From Hymenobacter translucens (lineage in GTDB: Bacteria; Bacteroidota; Bacteroidia; Cytophagales; Hymenobacteraceae), in assembly GCF_020685205.1 (NCBI RefSeq), contig NZ_JAJERB010000002.1:248001-312000 (forward strand): a stretch of 64,000 bases of DNA, read 5' to 3'. Positions 7,137-15,690 of this stretch are shown piece by piece (position 1 is the first letter of the stretch; each line of letters begins with the position of its first letter). The notes under the pieces were generated by a model, which did not search any database, was not told the DNA's origin, and saw only the letters and a program-made list of their open reading frames with translations. Both the position numbers and the translations under genes were made by a program.

Positions 7137-8240
7137 CTAAAGCGCAGTGACAGTACCGGCCTGCACGCGAAAGCGGGCAATCTGCTCCGACAAGGGAGCC
7201 AGGACCTTGTCGGTACGGTCGAGGTGGGTGTCCGTCAGAAATACCTGCCCGAAGGTATGGTTTGCTACCAACTGCATCAGTCGGGTGATACGCTTCTCGT
7301 CCAACCGGTCGAAGATGTCGTCGAGCAGGAGCAGAGGCTTGTGCTGCTTGCGCTGCGCCATCACCTCGAACTGAGCCAGCTTGAGCGCAATGGCAAACGA
7401 CTTCTGCTGTCCCTGGGAGCCAAATGACTTGACGGATACGCCGTCCATCAAAAAGGCAAAATCGTCCTTATGCGGGCCAACGGTCGTGCGCTGAAGCGCA
7501 AAGTCTTTGCGTTCATGGGAACGGAGCAGCTGCCCGAAATCAGCCCCGGGAAGGTTGCTCTTATACATAAGCTCGACCAGCTCCCGGTCGTCGGCCAACT
7601 GCTGGTAATGGCGCTGAAACACTGGGGTAAATTCAACCAGGAACTGTTCCCGTAGTCTTACAATCTCCTCACCCGCCGGAGCCAGCTGCTCATCCAGGAC
7701 CAGCAGAAAGTCCCGGTCGAATAGCTGCCGCTCGGCCGCCATTTTAAGCAGGGAGTTGCGCTGCTTAAGTAAGTGAGTGTAGGTGATCAGCAGCTCCAGG
7801 TAAGAATGGTCGAGCTGAGAAATCAGGCTATCGAAATACCGCCGCCGCTCCTCACTGCCCTGCCGGATCAGGTCGGTATCGTAGGGTGAGATGAGCACGA
7901 CCGGGTAGCGGCCGATATGGTCGGCAATCCGGTCATACGGCTGCTTGTTCCGGGTCACCAGCTTTTTCTGCCCGGCTCGGAGGCTGCACTGGATAACGTT
8001 GAGCTCGGCACCGGTCTGAAAGCCGCCTTTCACGACGAAGAAGTCGGCCCCCTGCCGGATGGTCAGGGCATCAGACGGATTAAAGGCGCTCTTGCTCAGG
8101 GACAGGTAATGGATGGCATCCAGCAGATTCGTCTTCCCGCTTCCGTTGTCGCCCACAATACAATTGATGTGGGGGGAGAAACGCAGGTTCGCTTCCTCAT
8201 AGTTTTTAAAGAAGAGAAGATGCAGGTTTTCAAGAATCAT
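7137..8240 (-). CDS. recF: DNA replication/repair protein RecF
   Basis: SMC-like ATPase that, with RecO and RecR, loads RecA at ssDNA gaps. 367 residues from the ATG at 8240; a further upstream frame start would add 13 unconserved residues. Walker A GDNGSGKT is at residues 30-37. The C-terminal part has the ABC-type signature region SFGSQGQQKSFAIALKLAQ and Walker B PLLLLDDIFDRLDE. VGPHKDDF is also typical of RecF. It is divergent from pdhA with only 65 bases between starts, and is followed by dciA. Confidence 0.96.
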   Translation of the reverse strand: MILENLHLLFFKNYEEANLRFSPHINCIVGDNGSGKTNLLDAIHYLSLSKSAFNPSDALTIRQGADFFVVKGGFQTGAELNVIQCSLRAGQKKLVTRNKQPYDRIADHIGRYPVVLISPYDTDLIRQGSEERRRYFDSLISQLDHSYLELLITYTHLLKQRNSLLKMAAERQLFDRDFLLVLDEQLAPAGEEIVRLREQFLVEFTPVFQRHYQQLADDRELVELMYKSNLPGADFGQLLRSHERKDFALQRTTVGPHKDDFAFLMDGVSVKSFGSQGQQKSFAIALKLAQFEVMAQRKQHKPLLLLDDIFDRLDEKRITRLMQLVANHTFGQVFLTDTHLDRTDKVLAPLSEQIARFRVQAGTVTAL

Positions 8241-8305
8241 TGGGGTTCGGAATTGCAATCCTTTTACGTACTTTCGCATCCCAAACGCGAATAAACGAGA
8301 GTACG

Positions 8306-9490
8306 ATGGCGGAGACGAAAGTAAAGGCTGGCCAAAAGGAGGCGAAGCAGGCAGAGAAAAAGCCGGCCACCAAAGCCAAGTCTAAATCTCAACCGAAGGC
8401 AGCAGCCGAAGTCAATACTGTGAAACAGCCCGATCCGGTGTTGCCACCGACTGAAGAGCAAGAAGGAAACAAAGATATGCCGCGCGCCACGACGCCGGCT
8501 AAACCTGAGTTCCCGAAGGAAACCTACCTCACCTGGTATGAGCAGATGCAGCTCATGCGCAAGTTTGAGGAGAAGGCTGGTCAGCTGTACGGCCAACAGA
8601 AGATTAAGGGTTTCTGCCACCTCTACATCGGCCAGGAGGCCTGCGTAGCCGGTGCCGTCTCGGCCCTGACCAAGGGTGACAAATGGATTACGGCGTATCG
8701 TGACCACGCTCACCCCCTGGCCCTCGGCTCTTCGCCCAACGCTATCATGGCCGAGCTGTTCGCGAAAGCCACCGGTTGCTCGAAAGGCAAGGGCGGCTCA
8801 ATGCATATGTTCGACAAGGAAGTGAACTTCGTTGGTGGTCACGGCATCGTGGGCGGCCAGGTGCCGATGGGTGCCGGTCTCGCCTTTGCCGAGAAGTACA
8901 ACAAGACCGGCAAGCTCTGCATCTGCTACATGGGCGACGGCGCCGTGCGCCAGGGTGCCCTGCACGAAGCGTTCAACATGGCCATGCTGTGGAAGCTTCC
9001 GGTCATCTTCGTGATTGAGAACAACGGGTACGCAATGGGCACCTCCGTGCAGCGTACCTCCAACGTTACCGACCTCTATACCCTGGGCGAAGGCTACGAC
9101 ATGCCGTCGGAACCGGTGAACGGGATGAATGTGGAGGATATTCACAACGCCGTGGCCCGCGCCGCCGAGCGGGCCCGCGCCGGCGAAGGCCCCACGCTGC
9201 TTGAGTTCAAGACCTACCGGTACAAAGGTCACTCGATGAGCGACCCGGCCAAGTACCGCACCAAGGAAGAGGTAGAAGACTACCGCTCCCGCGACGCCAT
9301 CGAGTCGGTGCGCTACACCATCCTTACCCACAAGCTGGGCACCGAGGAAGAGCTGGCCGCTATCGATGAGCGCATCAAGGCCATCGTGAATGAGTCGGTT
9401 GAATTCGCGGAGAAATCGCCTTACCCTACCGCCGATGAACTGTACAAGGATGTATATGTTCAGCAGGATTATCCATACATCCGCGACTAG
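8306..9490 (+). CDS. pdhA: Pyruvate dehydrogenase E1 component, alpha subunit
   Basis: ThDP-dependent decarboxylation of pyruvate, first step of the pyruvate dehydrogenase complex. From the ATG at 8306 it has 394 residues. The first ~60 are a Lys/Ala/Pro-rich extension absent from most homologues; the conserved domain starts near ETYLTWYEQMQLMRKFEEK. The ThDP motif runs from GDGAVRQGALHEAFN (about residue 210) to ENNGYAMGTS. The phosphorylation-loop region YRYKGHSMSDPAKYRTKEE is present. The beta subunit is not adjacent, so E1 is encoded at separate sites or beta lies elsewhere. A TACTTTCG box at 8269-8276 may be its promoter. Confidence 0.94.
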   Translation: MAETKVKAGQKEAKQAEKKPATKAKSKSQPKAAAEVNTVKQPDPVLPPTEEQEGNKDMPRATTPAKPEFPKETYLTWYEQMQLMRKFEEKAGQLYGQQKIKGFCHLYIGQEACVAGAVSALTKGDKWITAYRDHAHPLALGSSPNAIMAELFAKATGCSKGKGGSMHMFDKEVNFVGGHGIVGGQVPMGAGLAFAEKYNKTGKLCICYMGDGAVRQGALHEAFNMAMLWKLPVIFVIENNGYAMGTSVQRTSNVTDLYTLGEGYDMPSEPVNGMNVEDIHNAVARAAERARAGEGPTLLEFKTYRYKGHSMSDPAKYRTKEEVEDYRSRDAIESVRYTILTHKLGTEEELAAIDERIKAIVNESVEFAEKSPYPTADELYKDVYVQQDYPYIRD

Positions 9491-9548
9491 CAACGGCCCA
9501 GCGGATCCAACACCGGTTGCCCGACCGGATTTCCCCGAATAAGAAGTA

Positions 9549-10322
9549 ATGTCAAAGATTCCATACACGCGCAACAGCCCTCTCTCGCGCCAGCAGTCGC
9601 AGCCGGTTCCCGGCGACCCGAACCAGCCGAGCGAGGAAGTGAACCCGGCTCACCCTCTACTTGAAGATCCGGACGCCCTGGCCGAGCGCCTGGCCAATTC
9701 CGAGGACTTTCTGCGCCGCAACAAGAACCTGCTGCTCGGCGCCCTGGCGGTGGTGGTACTGGCGGTAGCCGGTGCCTTTGGTTACTACACCTGGCGCACC
9801 ACGCAGGACACGAAGGCCCAGGGCCTGATGTTCCAGGCCGTGAACTACTGGGAAGCTGACTCGCTGAAGAAAGCCATGAAGGGCGACGGGCAGTATCCCG
9901 GACTCGAGGCCATTGCTGCCGACTACAGTGGTACGAAAGCCGGTAACCTGGCCAACTTCTACGCCGGCGTTGGTGCCCTGAAGGATGGCAAGTTCCAGGC
10001 CGCCATCGACTACCTCGAAGACTTCAGCTCCGATGACCTGCTCGTGCAGGCCCGCGCCTACGCTTTGCTGGGCGACGCCAACTCCGAGCTCGGCAAATAC
10101 AAGGAGGCCGCCGACTTTTACCAGAAGGCTGCCCAGCACAACGCCAACGAGTACTTCTCGCCCGGATACCTGCTCAAGGAAGCCACAGCCCGCGAACTGG
10201 CGAAGGATAATGACGGCGCCCTGAAGGCTTACGACAAAATCATCACCGACTACCCGGCTGCCGCTGAGGTAGCTGAAGCCCGGCAGTATAAGGCCCGCGC
10301 TGAAGCTCCGGCCGGCAAGTAG
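9549..10322 (+). CDS. Membrane-anchored tetratricopeptide-repeat protein
   Basis: 257 residues. The first ~60 residues are polar, then one membrane segment (about 59-78, NLLLGALAVVVLAVAGAFGY) and a periplasmic or cytoplasmic TPR domain with repeats around ARAYALLGDANSELGKYKEA and AKDNDGALKAYDKIITDYP. The layout resembles YfgM-like proteins (TPR protein with one N-terminal anchor, linked to secretory chaperones), but that is only a topological likeness. It follows pdhA by 58 bases and ends at a strong terminator, so it may share the pdhA transcript. Confidence 0.8.
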   Translation: MSKIPYTRNSPLSRQQSQPVPGDPNQPSEEVNPAHPLLEDPDALAERLANSEDFLRRNKNLLLGALAVVVLAVAGAFGYYTWRTTQDTKAQGLMFQAVNYWEADSLKKAMKGDGQYPGLEAIAADYSGTKAGNLANFYAGVGALKDGKFQAAIDYLEDFSSDDLLVQARAYALLGDANSELGKYKEAADFYQKAAQHNANEYFSPGYLLKEATARELAKDNDGALKAYDKIITDYPAAAEVAEARQYKARAEAPAGK

Positions 10323-10343
10323 ACTCTATCACGACACCAACAG

Positions 10344-10380
10344 GCTGCGCTTTTCCGAAAGGAAGGGCGCAGCTTTGTTT
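10344..10380 (+). terminator. Rho-independent terminator
   Basis: GCTGCGC pairs with GCGCAGC, with an inner TTTCC/GGAA pairing, followed by TTTGTTTT. It separates the TPR gene from ribH. Confidence 0.8.
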
Positions 10381-10447
10381 TAGGTAGGAAAAGCCCGGCC
10401 CGGGCTACTCCTGAAAATATCCGGACACCACCTTAACGGCACTGACT

Positions 10448-10924
10448 ATGGCCACCTCCCTGAAGAACCTCAGCGACTACACTTCCGACCACTTTATTGA
10501 TATCAGTGAAAAGCGCTTCGGGCTGGTCGTAGCCGAGTGGAACCGGGAAATAACCGACGTGCTTAGCCAGGGCGCCTACGATACCCTGATCAAGCATGGC
10601 GCCAAGGCCGAGAACATTTTCCGCAATACCGTCCCAGGCAGCTTTGAGCTAACCCTTGGGGCCCAGCTGCTGGCCCAGCACGAGGAAATCGATGCTGTGA
10701 TCTGCCTGGGTGTCGTCATCCAAGGAGAAACCAAGCACGACGACTATATCTGCCACGCCGTGGCCAGCGGCATCACCAATGTTGGCCTGAAGTTCAACAA
10801 GCCCGTCATCTTCGGCCTGGTGACCACCAATACGCTGGAGCAGGCCTGGGACCGGGCCGGGGGTAAGCACGGCAACAAGGGTGTAGAAGGCGCTGTAGCA
10901 GCCATTCATATGCTGGGGTTCTGA
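10448..10924 (+). CDS. ribH: 6,7-dimethyl-8-ribityllumazine synthase
   Basis: Condenses 5-amino-6-ribitylaminouracil with dihydroxybutanone phosphate in riboflavin synthesis; forms capsid-like oligomers in the cytoplasm. 158 residues, normal length. Visible are the substrate region VPGSFEL, the GVVIQGETKHDDYIC segment with the catalytic His, FGLVTTNTLEQA, and NKGVEGAVAAIHM at the end. It stands alone, away from other rib genes. No FMN riboswitch is seen upstream. Confidence 0.95.
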   Translation: MATSLKNLSDYTSDHFIDISEKRFGLVVAEWNREITDVLSQGAYDTLIKHGAKAENIFRNTVPGSFELTLGAQLLAQHEEIDAVICLGVVIQGETKHDDYICHAVASGITNVGLKFNKPVIFGLVTTNTLEQAWDRAGGKHGNKGVEGAVAAIHMLGF

Positions 10925-10987
10925 ACCTTAAACCAGCTTTACTAAACCAATAAAAAGCCGGGGCTGGCTGATTACCGGACAAAATGG

Positions 10988-10995
10988 TAGCTTTG
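10988..10995 (+). promoter_or_regulatory. Candidate -7 box (distal) for the DksA-like gene
   Basis: TAGCTTTG fits TAnnTTTG, about 175 bases before the DksA-like start. The same sequence recurs at 11116, in a repeated context (GTAGCTTTGcgg / GTAGCTTTGtttgcgg). No clear -33 element. Confidence 0.35.
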
Positions 10996-11115
10996 CGGCC
11001 AAAACTGCGGGGCTAAAGTTGTTGCTGTTATGCAAATGGCAACCATTCAGCGCCAAGGCTTTGGCAAACTAAATTGGTAATACCGCTGTTGGAGCCCTAT
11101 CACAAAGGTTTTGTG

Positions 11116-11123
11116 TAGCTTTG
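11116..11123 (+). promoter_or_regulatory. Candidate -7 box (proximal) for the DksA-like gene
   Basis: TAGCTTTG, 47 bases before the ATG at 11170. A TTG at 11089 is 24 bases upstream, rather far for the Bacteroidota consensus. Confidence 0.45.
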
Positions 11124-11169
11124 TTTGCGGTAACGTTCTTGCTTTCAATAAGTTAATTCCCTGATTCCA

Positions 11170-11553
11170 ATGAGTGACGAAACCCTACGCTATTCCAGGG
11201 AAGAACTGGTCGAGTTTGAGGAGATAATCCAGGACAAGCTCACGGCCGCCCGCAAAGAGTTGGCGTTTATCAAAGAAACCCTGACCCGTCGCAACGACTC
11301 AGGCACCGACAACACCGCTTCTTCTTCCAAAGTACTGGAAGACGGCGCTGACACGGCTGAAAAGGAAAGCCTGAACCAGCTCGCTTCGCGGCAGATGAAG
11401 TTTATCCAGCAGCTCGAAAACGCGCAGATCCGGATCAAGAACGGTACCTACGGCGTGTGCATCGGTACCGGCAAGCTTATTCCCAAAGAGCGTCTTCGGG
11501 CTGTTCCTCACACCCAGCATTCGATTGAGGCTAAAATGTCGCGCCGCGACTAA
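11170..11553 (+). CDS. TraR/DksA-family protein without a full zinc finger
   Basis: 127 residues. N-terminal two thirds are a charged coiled-coil hairpin (SREELVEFEEIIQDKLTAAR ... QLASRQMKFIQQLENAQIRI) of the DksA kind; the C-terminal part YGVCIGTGKLIPKERLRAVP corresponds to the C4 zinc-finger region but only one cysteine remains. Family members bind RNA polymerase through the secondary channel, so a transcriptional role is likely. Zn-free relatives with reduced cysteine number exist. The two candidate boxes upstream suggest its own transcription. Confidence 0.88.
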   Translation: MSDETLRYSREELVEFEEIIQDKLTAARKELAFIKETLTRRNDSGTDNTASSSKVLEDGADTAEKESLNQLASRQMKFIQQLENAQIRIKNGTYGVCIGTGKLIPKERLRAVPHTQHSIEAKMSRRD

Positions 11554-11725
11554 CCGGTCTTTTTAACCGACACGTAGCCCGGACTTGCGGTACGTTGCCC
11601 CTGGGGCGGCTCCGCTGGTCCGGGCACTGTTTTCTAGTCTGGTTTGTAGTACTATTTTCCCGGTACCTTACCCGACCACACTTTTTCACCTGTACCGTAG
11701 CGATACGGCATATTAGCCTGCACTT

Positions 11726-13507
11726 ATGGGCAAGAAACATCACTCCGACAATACCTCCGGCCGAAGCCGGGGCAACAATTCCGCCGGCCGCTCCGGGGGA
11801 GGCGACAACTTCCGCAAGTTTTCTGACCGCTCCGGCAGCGACCGGCCTTCGGGCTCGGGCTACCGTCCGGGCGGCAATGACAGCGGCCGAGGCAACGACT
11901 ATCCGTCTCGTCCCGCCTTTGGCCGCCCGGCTCCCAAATCGGGTCCCGGCGCCGGCTTTGGCGGTAAGCGTTTTGGCGGTGGTCCCGATGCGCCCCGCTC
12001 CTTCGGACCGAATGCCGGTAAAGGCTTCGGGCGAGATGGCGGACGCGACAACCGGGACGCTCGGGGCGGCTTTGGCGGAGGCGACGACCGTCGTCCGTTT
12101 AACCGCAACTCCTCGGAGCGCCCGTTCCGGCCTTTTGACAAGGATGCACCCCGCCGCTTCGACGACCGTCGCGGCTCCGGCGGCAACGACCGGGACCGCA
12201 AGGAAGAGCGCCCGTTCCGCCCGTATGAGCCCAAGGCCAACTGGCCCGGGCAGCCGTACCGGCAGGAGGGCAAGCCCGCCGTGCCCCGGGGAGGAGCCGG
12301 TGAGCGGAATCGCAAGTTCAACAAGAAAAATCCGCACGAGCCGAACATCACCAGCATGCCGGAAGCGCCGCGTCCGCAGCCGGAGTACCGCCGCGACGAG
12401 CAGACTGGTCCGGATCGGGAAATCCGGCCGGCCCGTCCGTTCGACTTCCGCGGTGCCCCGGCTTCGCTGAACGACGAGCCGCGCCGGGGCGCTGACCGCC
12501 CTGAGCGGCGTGACGAAGGCCGGGACAGCCGCAGCGCCGGACCAGGTCGCAGCAGCGGTGAGCGGGGTGGCTTTACCGGCCGCCGCGACGATGACCGCCG
12601 CCCTGCCCGCCCGGGCTACGAGGAGCGCAGCCCCCGCCCGGATCGTGACAAGCGTCCGGCCGCGCCTTCTAACCGGGCTGACAAGCCCAAGTATGGGGAA
12701 GTGCCCGGGGAGTCGCCGGAGTACAAGAACCTGAAGCACTACGAAGCCGACAAAACCCGCGGCAACAAGCGCCGGCGGGAAGAGGAAGGCTCCGAGAACG
12801 AAGCCATCCGCCTGAACCGCTACATCGCCAACGCCGGCATCTGTTCGCGCCGGGAAGCCGACTCGCTGATTGCCGCCGGGGAAATCCGCGTGAACGGCGA
12901 GGTGGTAACCGAAATGGGCTACCAGGTGCAGCCCAGCGACACCGTGCAGTACGGCAAGACCAACCTCAAGCGCGAGAAGTGGGTGTACGTGCTGCTGAAC
13001 AAGCCCAAGGACTTCATCACGACCACTGATGACCCCGAAGGCCGCAAGACGGTGATGGACCTCGTAGCCGGAGCCTCAAAAGAGCGCATCTTCCCGGTGG
13101 GTCGCCTCGACCGCAACACCACGGGCCTGCTGCTGTTCACCAACGATGGCGAAGTAGCCCAGAAGCTGACGCACCCATCGCACCGCAACAAGAAGATCTA
13201 CCAGGTGGAGCTGAACAAGCCCCTGACGGAAGATCATCTGCGCGAGATTCAGGAAGGCGTGGAGCTGGAGGACGGCAAAGCCGAAGTAGACGACGTGGCG
13301 GTAGTAGCGGGCAACGCCCACTTCGTCGGCATCGAGATTCACATTGGCCGCAACCGCATCGTGCGCCGCATCTTTGAACACCTCGGCTACGAAGTCGTGA
13401 CCCTGGACCGCGTGCAGTACGCCGGCCTGACCAAGAAAGACCTGCCCCGCGGCAAGTGGCGCTTTCTGTCCGAGCAGGAGGTTATCCGCCTCAAGTATTT
13501 CCTGTAA
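11726..13507 (+). CDS. rRNA pseudouridine synthase (RsuA/RluB family) with long RG-rich N-terminal arm
   Basis: 593 residues, about twice the usual size. Residues 1 to ~350 are low complexity: Arg, Gly, Asp, Pro and Phe in RGG/GGR, RPFR and DRR patterns, probably disordered and RNA-binding. An S4 domain follows (about 358-405, LNRYIANAGICSRREADSLI), then the catalytic domain with GRLDRNTTGLLLFTNDGE (catalytic Asp about residue 460) and GRNRIVRRIFEHLGY. It isomerises uridine in rRNA; the target (23S or 16S) cannot be told. Long charged arms are known in Bacteroidota members. A complex nested hairpin follows the stop. Confidence 0.93.
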   Translation: MGKKHHSDNTSGRSRGNNSAGRSGGGDNFRKFSDRSGSDRPSGSGYRPGGNDSGRGNDYPSRPAFGRPAPKSGPGAGFGGKRFGGGPDAPRSFGPNAGKGFGRDGGRDNRDARGGFGGGDDRRPFNRNSSERPFRPFDKDAPRRFDDRRGSGGNDRDRKEERPFRPYEPKANWPGQPYRQEGKPAVPRGGAGERNRKFNKKNPHEPNITSMPEAPRPQPEYRRDEQTGPDREIRPARPFDFRGAPASLNDEPRRGADRPERRDEGRDSRSAGPGRSSGERGGFTGRRDDDRRPARPGYEERSPRPDRDKRPAAPSNRADKPKYGEVPGESPEYKNLKHYEADKTRGNKRRREEEGSENEAIRLNRYIANAGICSRREADSLIAAGEIRVNGEVVTEMGYQVQPSDTVQYGKTNLKREKWVYVLLNKPKDFITTTDDPEGRKTVMDLVAGASKERIFPVGRLDRNTTGLLLFTNDGEVAQKLTHPSHRNKKIYQVELNKPLTEDHLREIQEGVELEDGKAEVDDVAVVAGNAHFVGIEIHIGRNRIVRRIFEHLGYEVVTLDRVQYAGLTKKDLPRGKWRFLSEQEVIRLKYFL

Positions 13508-13524
13508 CACGCAACCCGGATGAA

Positions 13525-13592
13525 GGCCGGTGGCTCTAGCAAGAAGGAAGCGTCCCGGTAAGGCGCTTCTTTTCCGAGCCACCGGCCTTTTC
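13525..13592 (+). terminator. Nested-hairpin terminator
   Basis: Outer arms GGCCGGTGGCTC and GAGCCACCGGCC are exact complements and are followed by TTTTCC; an inner hairpin GAAGCG/CGCTTC with its own TTTT sits in the loop. Unusually large for a terminator, but the gene order supports it. Confidence 0.75.
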
Positions 13593-13609
13593 CGGTCTTT
13601 GCCTGCCTT

Positions 13610-14353
13610 ATGCGCGCCCTCGTTCTGGATATCGGTAATACCGCCGTGAAGTACGGCCTCTTTGAGGAGGCCATACTTCACGACTCGGGTACCGTTGCAC
13701 CAGGCCCGGGCTCGGTAGAAGCGCTGGTGCAGCAGCTACGGCCCGACCATGCTATCCTAGCTTCCGTAGCGGAGCCGGGCTCGGAATGGGTCAGCAGGGT
13801 CCGGCCTTTTGTGCCGGGGGAGGTGCTCAACTTCGTGCCGGCCACCACGGCCCTGCCAATCCGGAACAGCTACGCCACGCCCCACACGCTGGGCGCCGAC
13901 CGGATGGCTGCTGCGGTAGGAGCCGCCACGCTGCGGCCGGGAGCGGATACGCTTATTGTGGATGCCGGCACGGCCATCAAGTGCGACTGGGTCGAAGGCG
14001 GGCACACGTTCCGGGGCGGCAGCATCGCGCCGGGGCTGCGGCTGCGGTTCCAGGCCCTGCACACGTTTACCGGCCGGCTGCCGTTGGTGGACCTGCCGCC
14101 GCACGGCGATGAGCTGGCCCTGACCGGCACCGATACCACGTCGGCTATCCGGAGTGGGGTGCTGCTGGGCGCAGTGGCTGAGGTCAATGGCATTATCGAC
14201 CAGTACCGGGTGCTGAGCCCGACGCTGGGCGTACTGCTGGCGGGTGGCGACGCCGGCTTTTTTCTACCACGGCTGAAAGGCCGTATCTTTGTCATTCCTG
14301 AGCTTGTGCTCATTGGACTTCACCGAATTCTGGTGCATAATGTTGAAAGATAA
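13610..14353 (+). CDS. coaX: Type III pantothenate kinase
   Basis: First step of coenzyme A synthesis, ATP-dependent phosphorylation of pantothenate. 247 residues. ASKHA-fold motifs are DIGNTAVKYG (7-16), HTLGADRMAAAVGA, and DAGTAIKCDWV. An almost perfect inverted repeat lies in the coding sequence at 13646-13681, just after the start. The 3' end overlaps the start of the next gene, so the two are likely co-transcribed with the outer-membrane and LPS-export genes downstream. panC, which makes its substrate, lies 23 kb away. Confidence 0.94.
   Translation: MRALVLDIGNTAVKYGLFEEAILHDSGTVAPGPGSVEALVQQLRPDHAILASVAEPGSEWVSRVRPFVPGEVLNFVPATTALPIRNSYATPHTLGADRMAAAVGAATLRPGADTLIVDAGTAIKCDWVEGGHTFRGGSIAPGLRLRFQALHTFTGRLPLVDLPPHGDELALTGTDTTSAIRSGVLLGAVAEVNGIIDQYRVLSPTLGVLLAGGDAGFFLPRLKGRIFVIPELVLIGLHRILVHNVER
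13646..13681 (+). repeat. 15-bp inverted repeat inside the coaX coding start
   Basis: Arms GTGAAGTACGGCCTC and GAGGCCATACTTCAC with one mismatch and a six-base loop, at codons 13-24 of coaX. In mRNA it would form a strong hairpin close to the start codon. Confidence 0.8.
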
Positions 14354-15674
14354 ACTCGCGGCCCTTGTTGGTCTGCCCTTGCTGACTTTGCTGGTGGTGC
14401 CGCATACCTACGGGCAGGGCCTGGGTAACTCCCCCTACTCGCGCATTGGTATCGGCGACGCCAACCCCAACACCGGCGGCGTCCGGCAGCAGGGGATGGG
14501 CGGCGTTGGACTGGCCGCGCCTAACTCGGCCCAGGTAAACGAGCTGAACCCGGCACTGCTGTACTACACCGCCCGTACGACGTACGAGGTAGGGGTGAAG
14601 GGCAGCTTTCAGACCGTACGCAACCAGGTCAGCTCCCAGCGCAACGGCAGCGGCTCTCTCGACTACCTGGCCCTGGCGGTTCCGCTTTCGAAGCGGTGGG
14701 CGGCGGGCGTGGGCCTCAAGCCCTATACGGCGGTTAACTACGATGCCACGGTACTGGGGGCAGTGAAGGATGGCGATGGCAACACCATTGCTAACTCCCT
14801 GGAGCAGTACCGGGGCACGGGTGGCTTGTCGGAGGTGTACCTGGCGCAGGGCTTCCGGGTAGCCAAAGGGCTTTCGGTCGGCCTTACCGGGTCCTACGTC
14901 TTCGGCAACATCGATGATCAGACGGCCACGTCGGTGCTGCCCGTCAACGCTCCTACGGTTGACCTGACCAAGGTAATCCTGCGGGAGCAGATCCACTATT
15001 CCGACTTTACGGCCCGCGCCGGGGTACACTACCGGGGCAGCTTCAACGAAAAGATCAACTACAATCTGGCCGGCACTTACCGCTTTGCGGCCGACCTCAA
15101 CGGCTCCCGGACGGCTACGCTCGAGCGGGAGAATGCCGAGGGCCAGCAGGTGGAAAGCCAGTCGTACGGCAGCGAGGTGAAGGGAGAGGCCAGTATACCC
15201 GCCCAGGCTCAGCTCGGCATCAGCTTCGACAACAACCGCAACTGGTCGGCCAGCGTGGATGTGGCCCAGCAGGACTGGTCTAAGTTCCGGGGCCTCGGCC
15301 TGGGCAACACGCTTACGCTTAACAATACGGTCCGGCTGGCCGTGGGCGGAGAACTCACGCCCGACCCGGCTTCCGTCGAAAACTATTTCCGCCGCATAAC
15401 CTACCGGGCGGGCCTGAGCGTAGCCCAGCTGCCCTACCGGCCGGCCGGCCAGACGCTCTACGACCGGGCCGTAAGCTGGGGCTTCTCGTTTCCGCTGCCG
15501 TCGGCCACGCCTCTCGAAGCCACTACCATGATGCTGGCCTTTACGTACGGGCAGCGCGGCAACACCGAGCGCAACGCCGTAAACGTGAACGGCAACGTGA
15601 AGGAAGACTACATCCGGATGCAGCTGGGCGTGACCCTGAACAACCGCTGGTTTATCAAGCGCCGCATTGAGTAA
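14340..15674 (+). CDS. Outer-membrane beta-barrel protein
   Basis: 444 residues from the ATG at 14340, which overlaps the end of coaX by 14 bases. A signal peptide (residues ~1-22, ending in HTYGQG) precedes GNSPYSRIGIGD, then many alternating strands with aromatic residues and a C-terminus ending in strand-like residues. The opening motif LGNSPYSRIG(I/L)G is familiar from uncharacterised Bacteroidota outer-membrane proteins. FadL or PorV families are possible relations but not demonstrable by eye. It is translationally coupled to coaX and precedes lptC. Confidence 0.82.
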   Translation: MLKDKLAALVGLPLLTLLVVPHTYGQGLGNSPYSRIGIGDANPNTGGVRQQGMGGVGLAAPNSAQVNELNPALLYYTARTTYEVGVKGSFQTVRNQVSSQRNGSGSLDYLALAVPLSKRWAAGVGLKPYTAVNYDATVLGAVKDGDGNTIANSLEQYRGTGGLSEVYLAQGFRVAKGLSVGLTGSYVFGNIDDQTATSVLPVNAPTVDLTKVILREQIHYSDFTARAGVHYRGSFNEKINYNLAGTYRFAADLNGSRTATLERENAEGQQVESQSYGSEVKGEASIPAQAQLGISFDNNRNWSASVDVAQQDWSKFRGLGLGNTLTLNNTVRLAVGGELTPDPASVENYFRRITYRAGLSVAQLPYRPAGQTLYDRAVSWGFSFPLPSATPLEATTMMLAFTYGQRGNTERNAVNVNGNVKEDYIRMQLGVTLNNRWFIKRRIE

Positions 15675-15690
15675 GGTGTTTTCTGGCCTG

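Noticed and set aside
5270..8305. DnaA boxes (TTATCCACA) marking oriC
   Set aside because: None found by eye, so I do not call an origin here even though parS, recF and dciA are close.
11531..12739. 402-codon minus-strand frame opposite the RG-rich arm
   Set aside because: Mirror of repetitive codons; no start context or domain.
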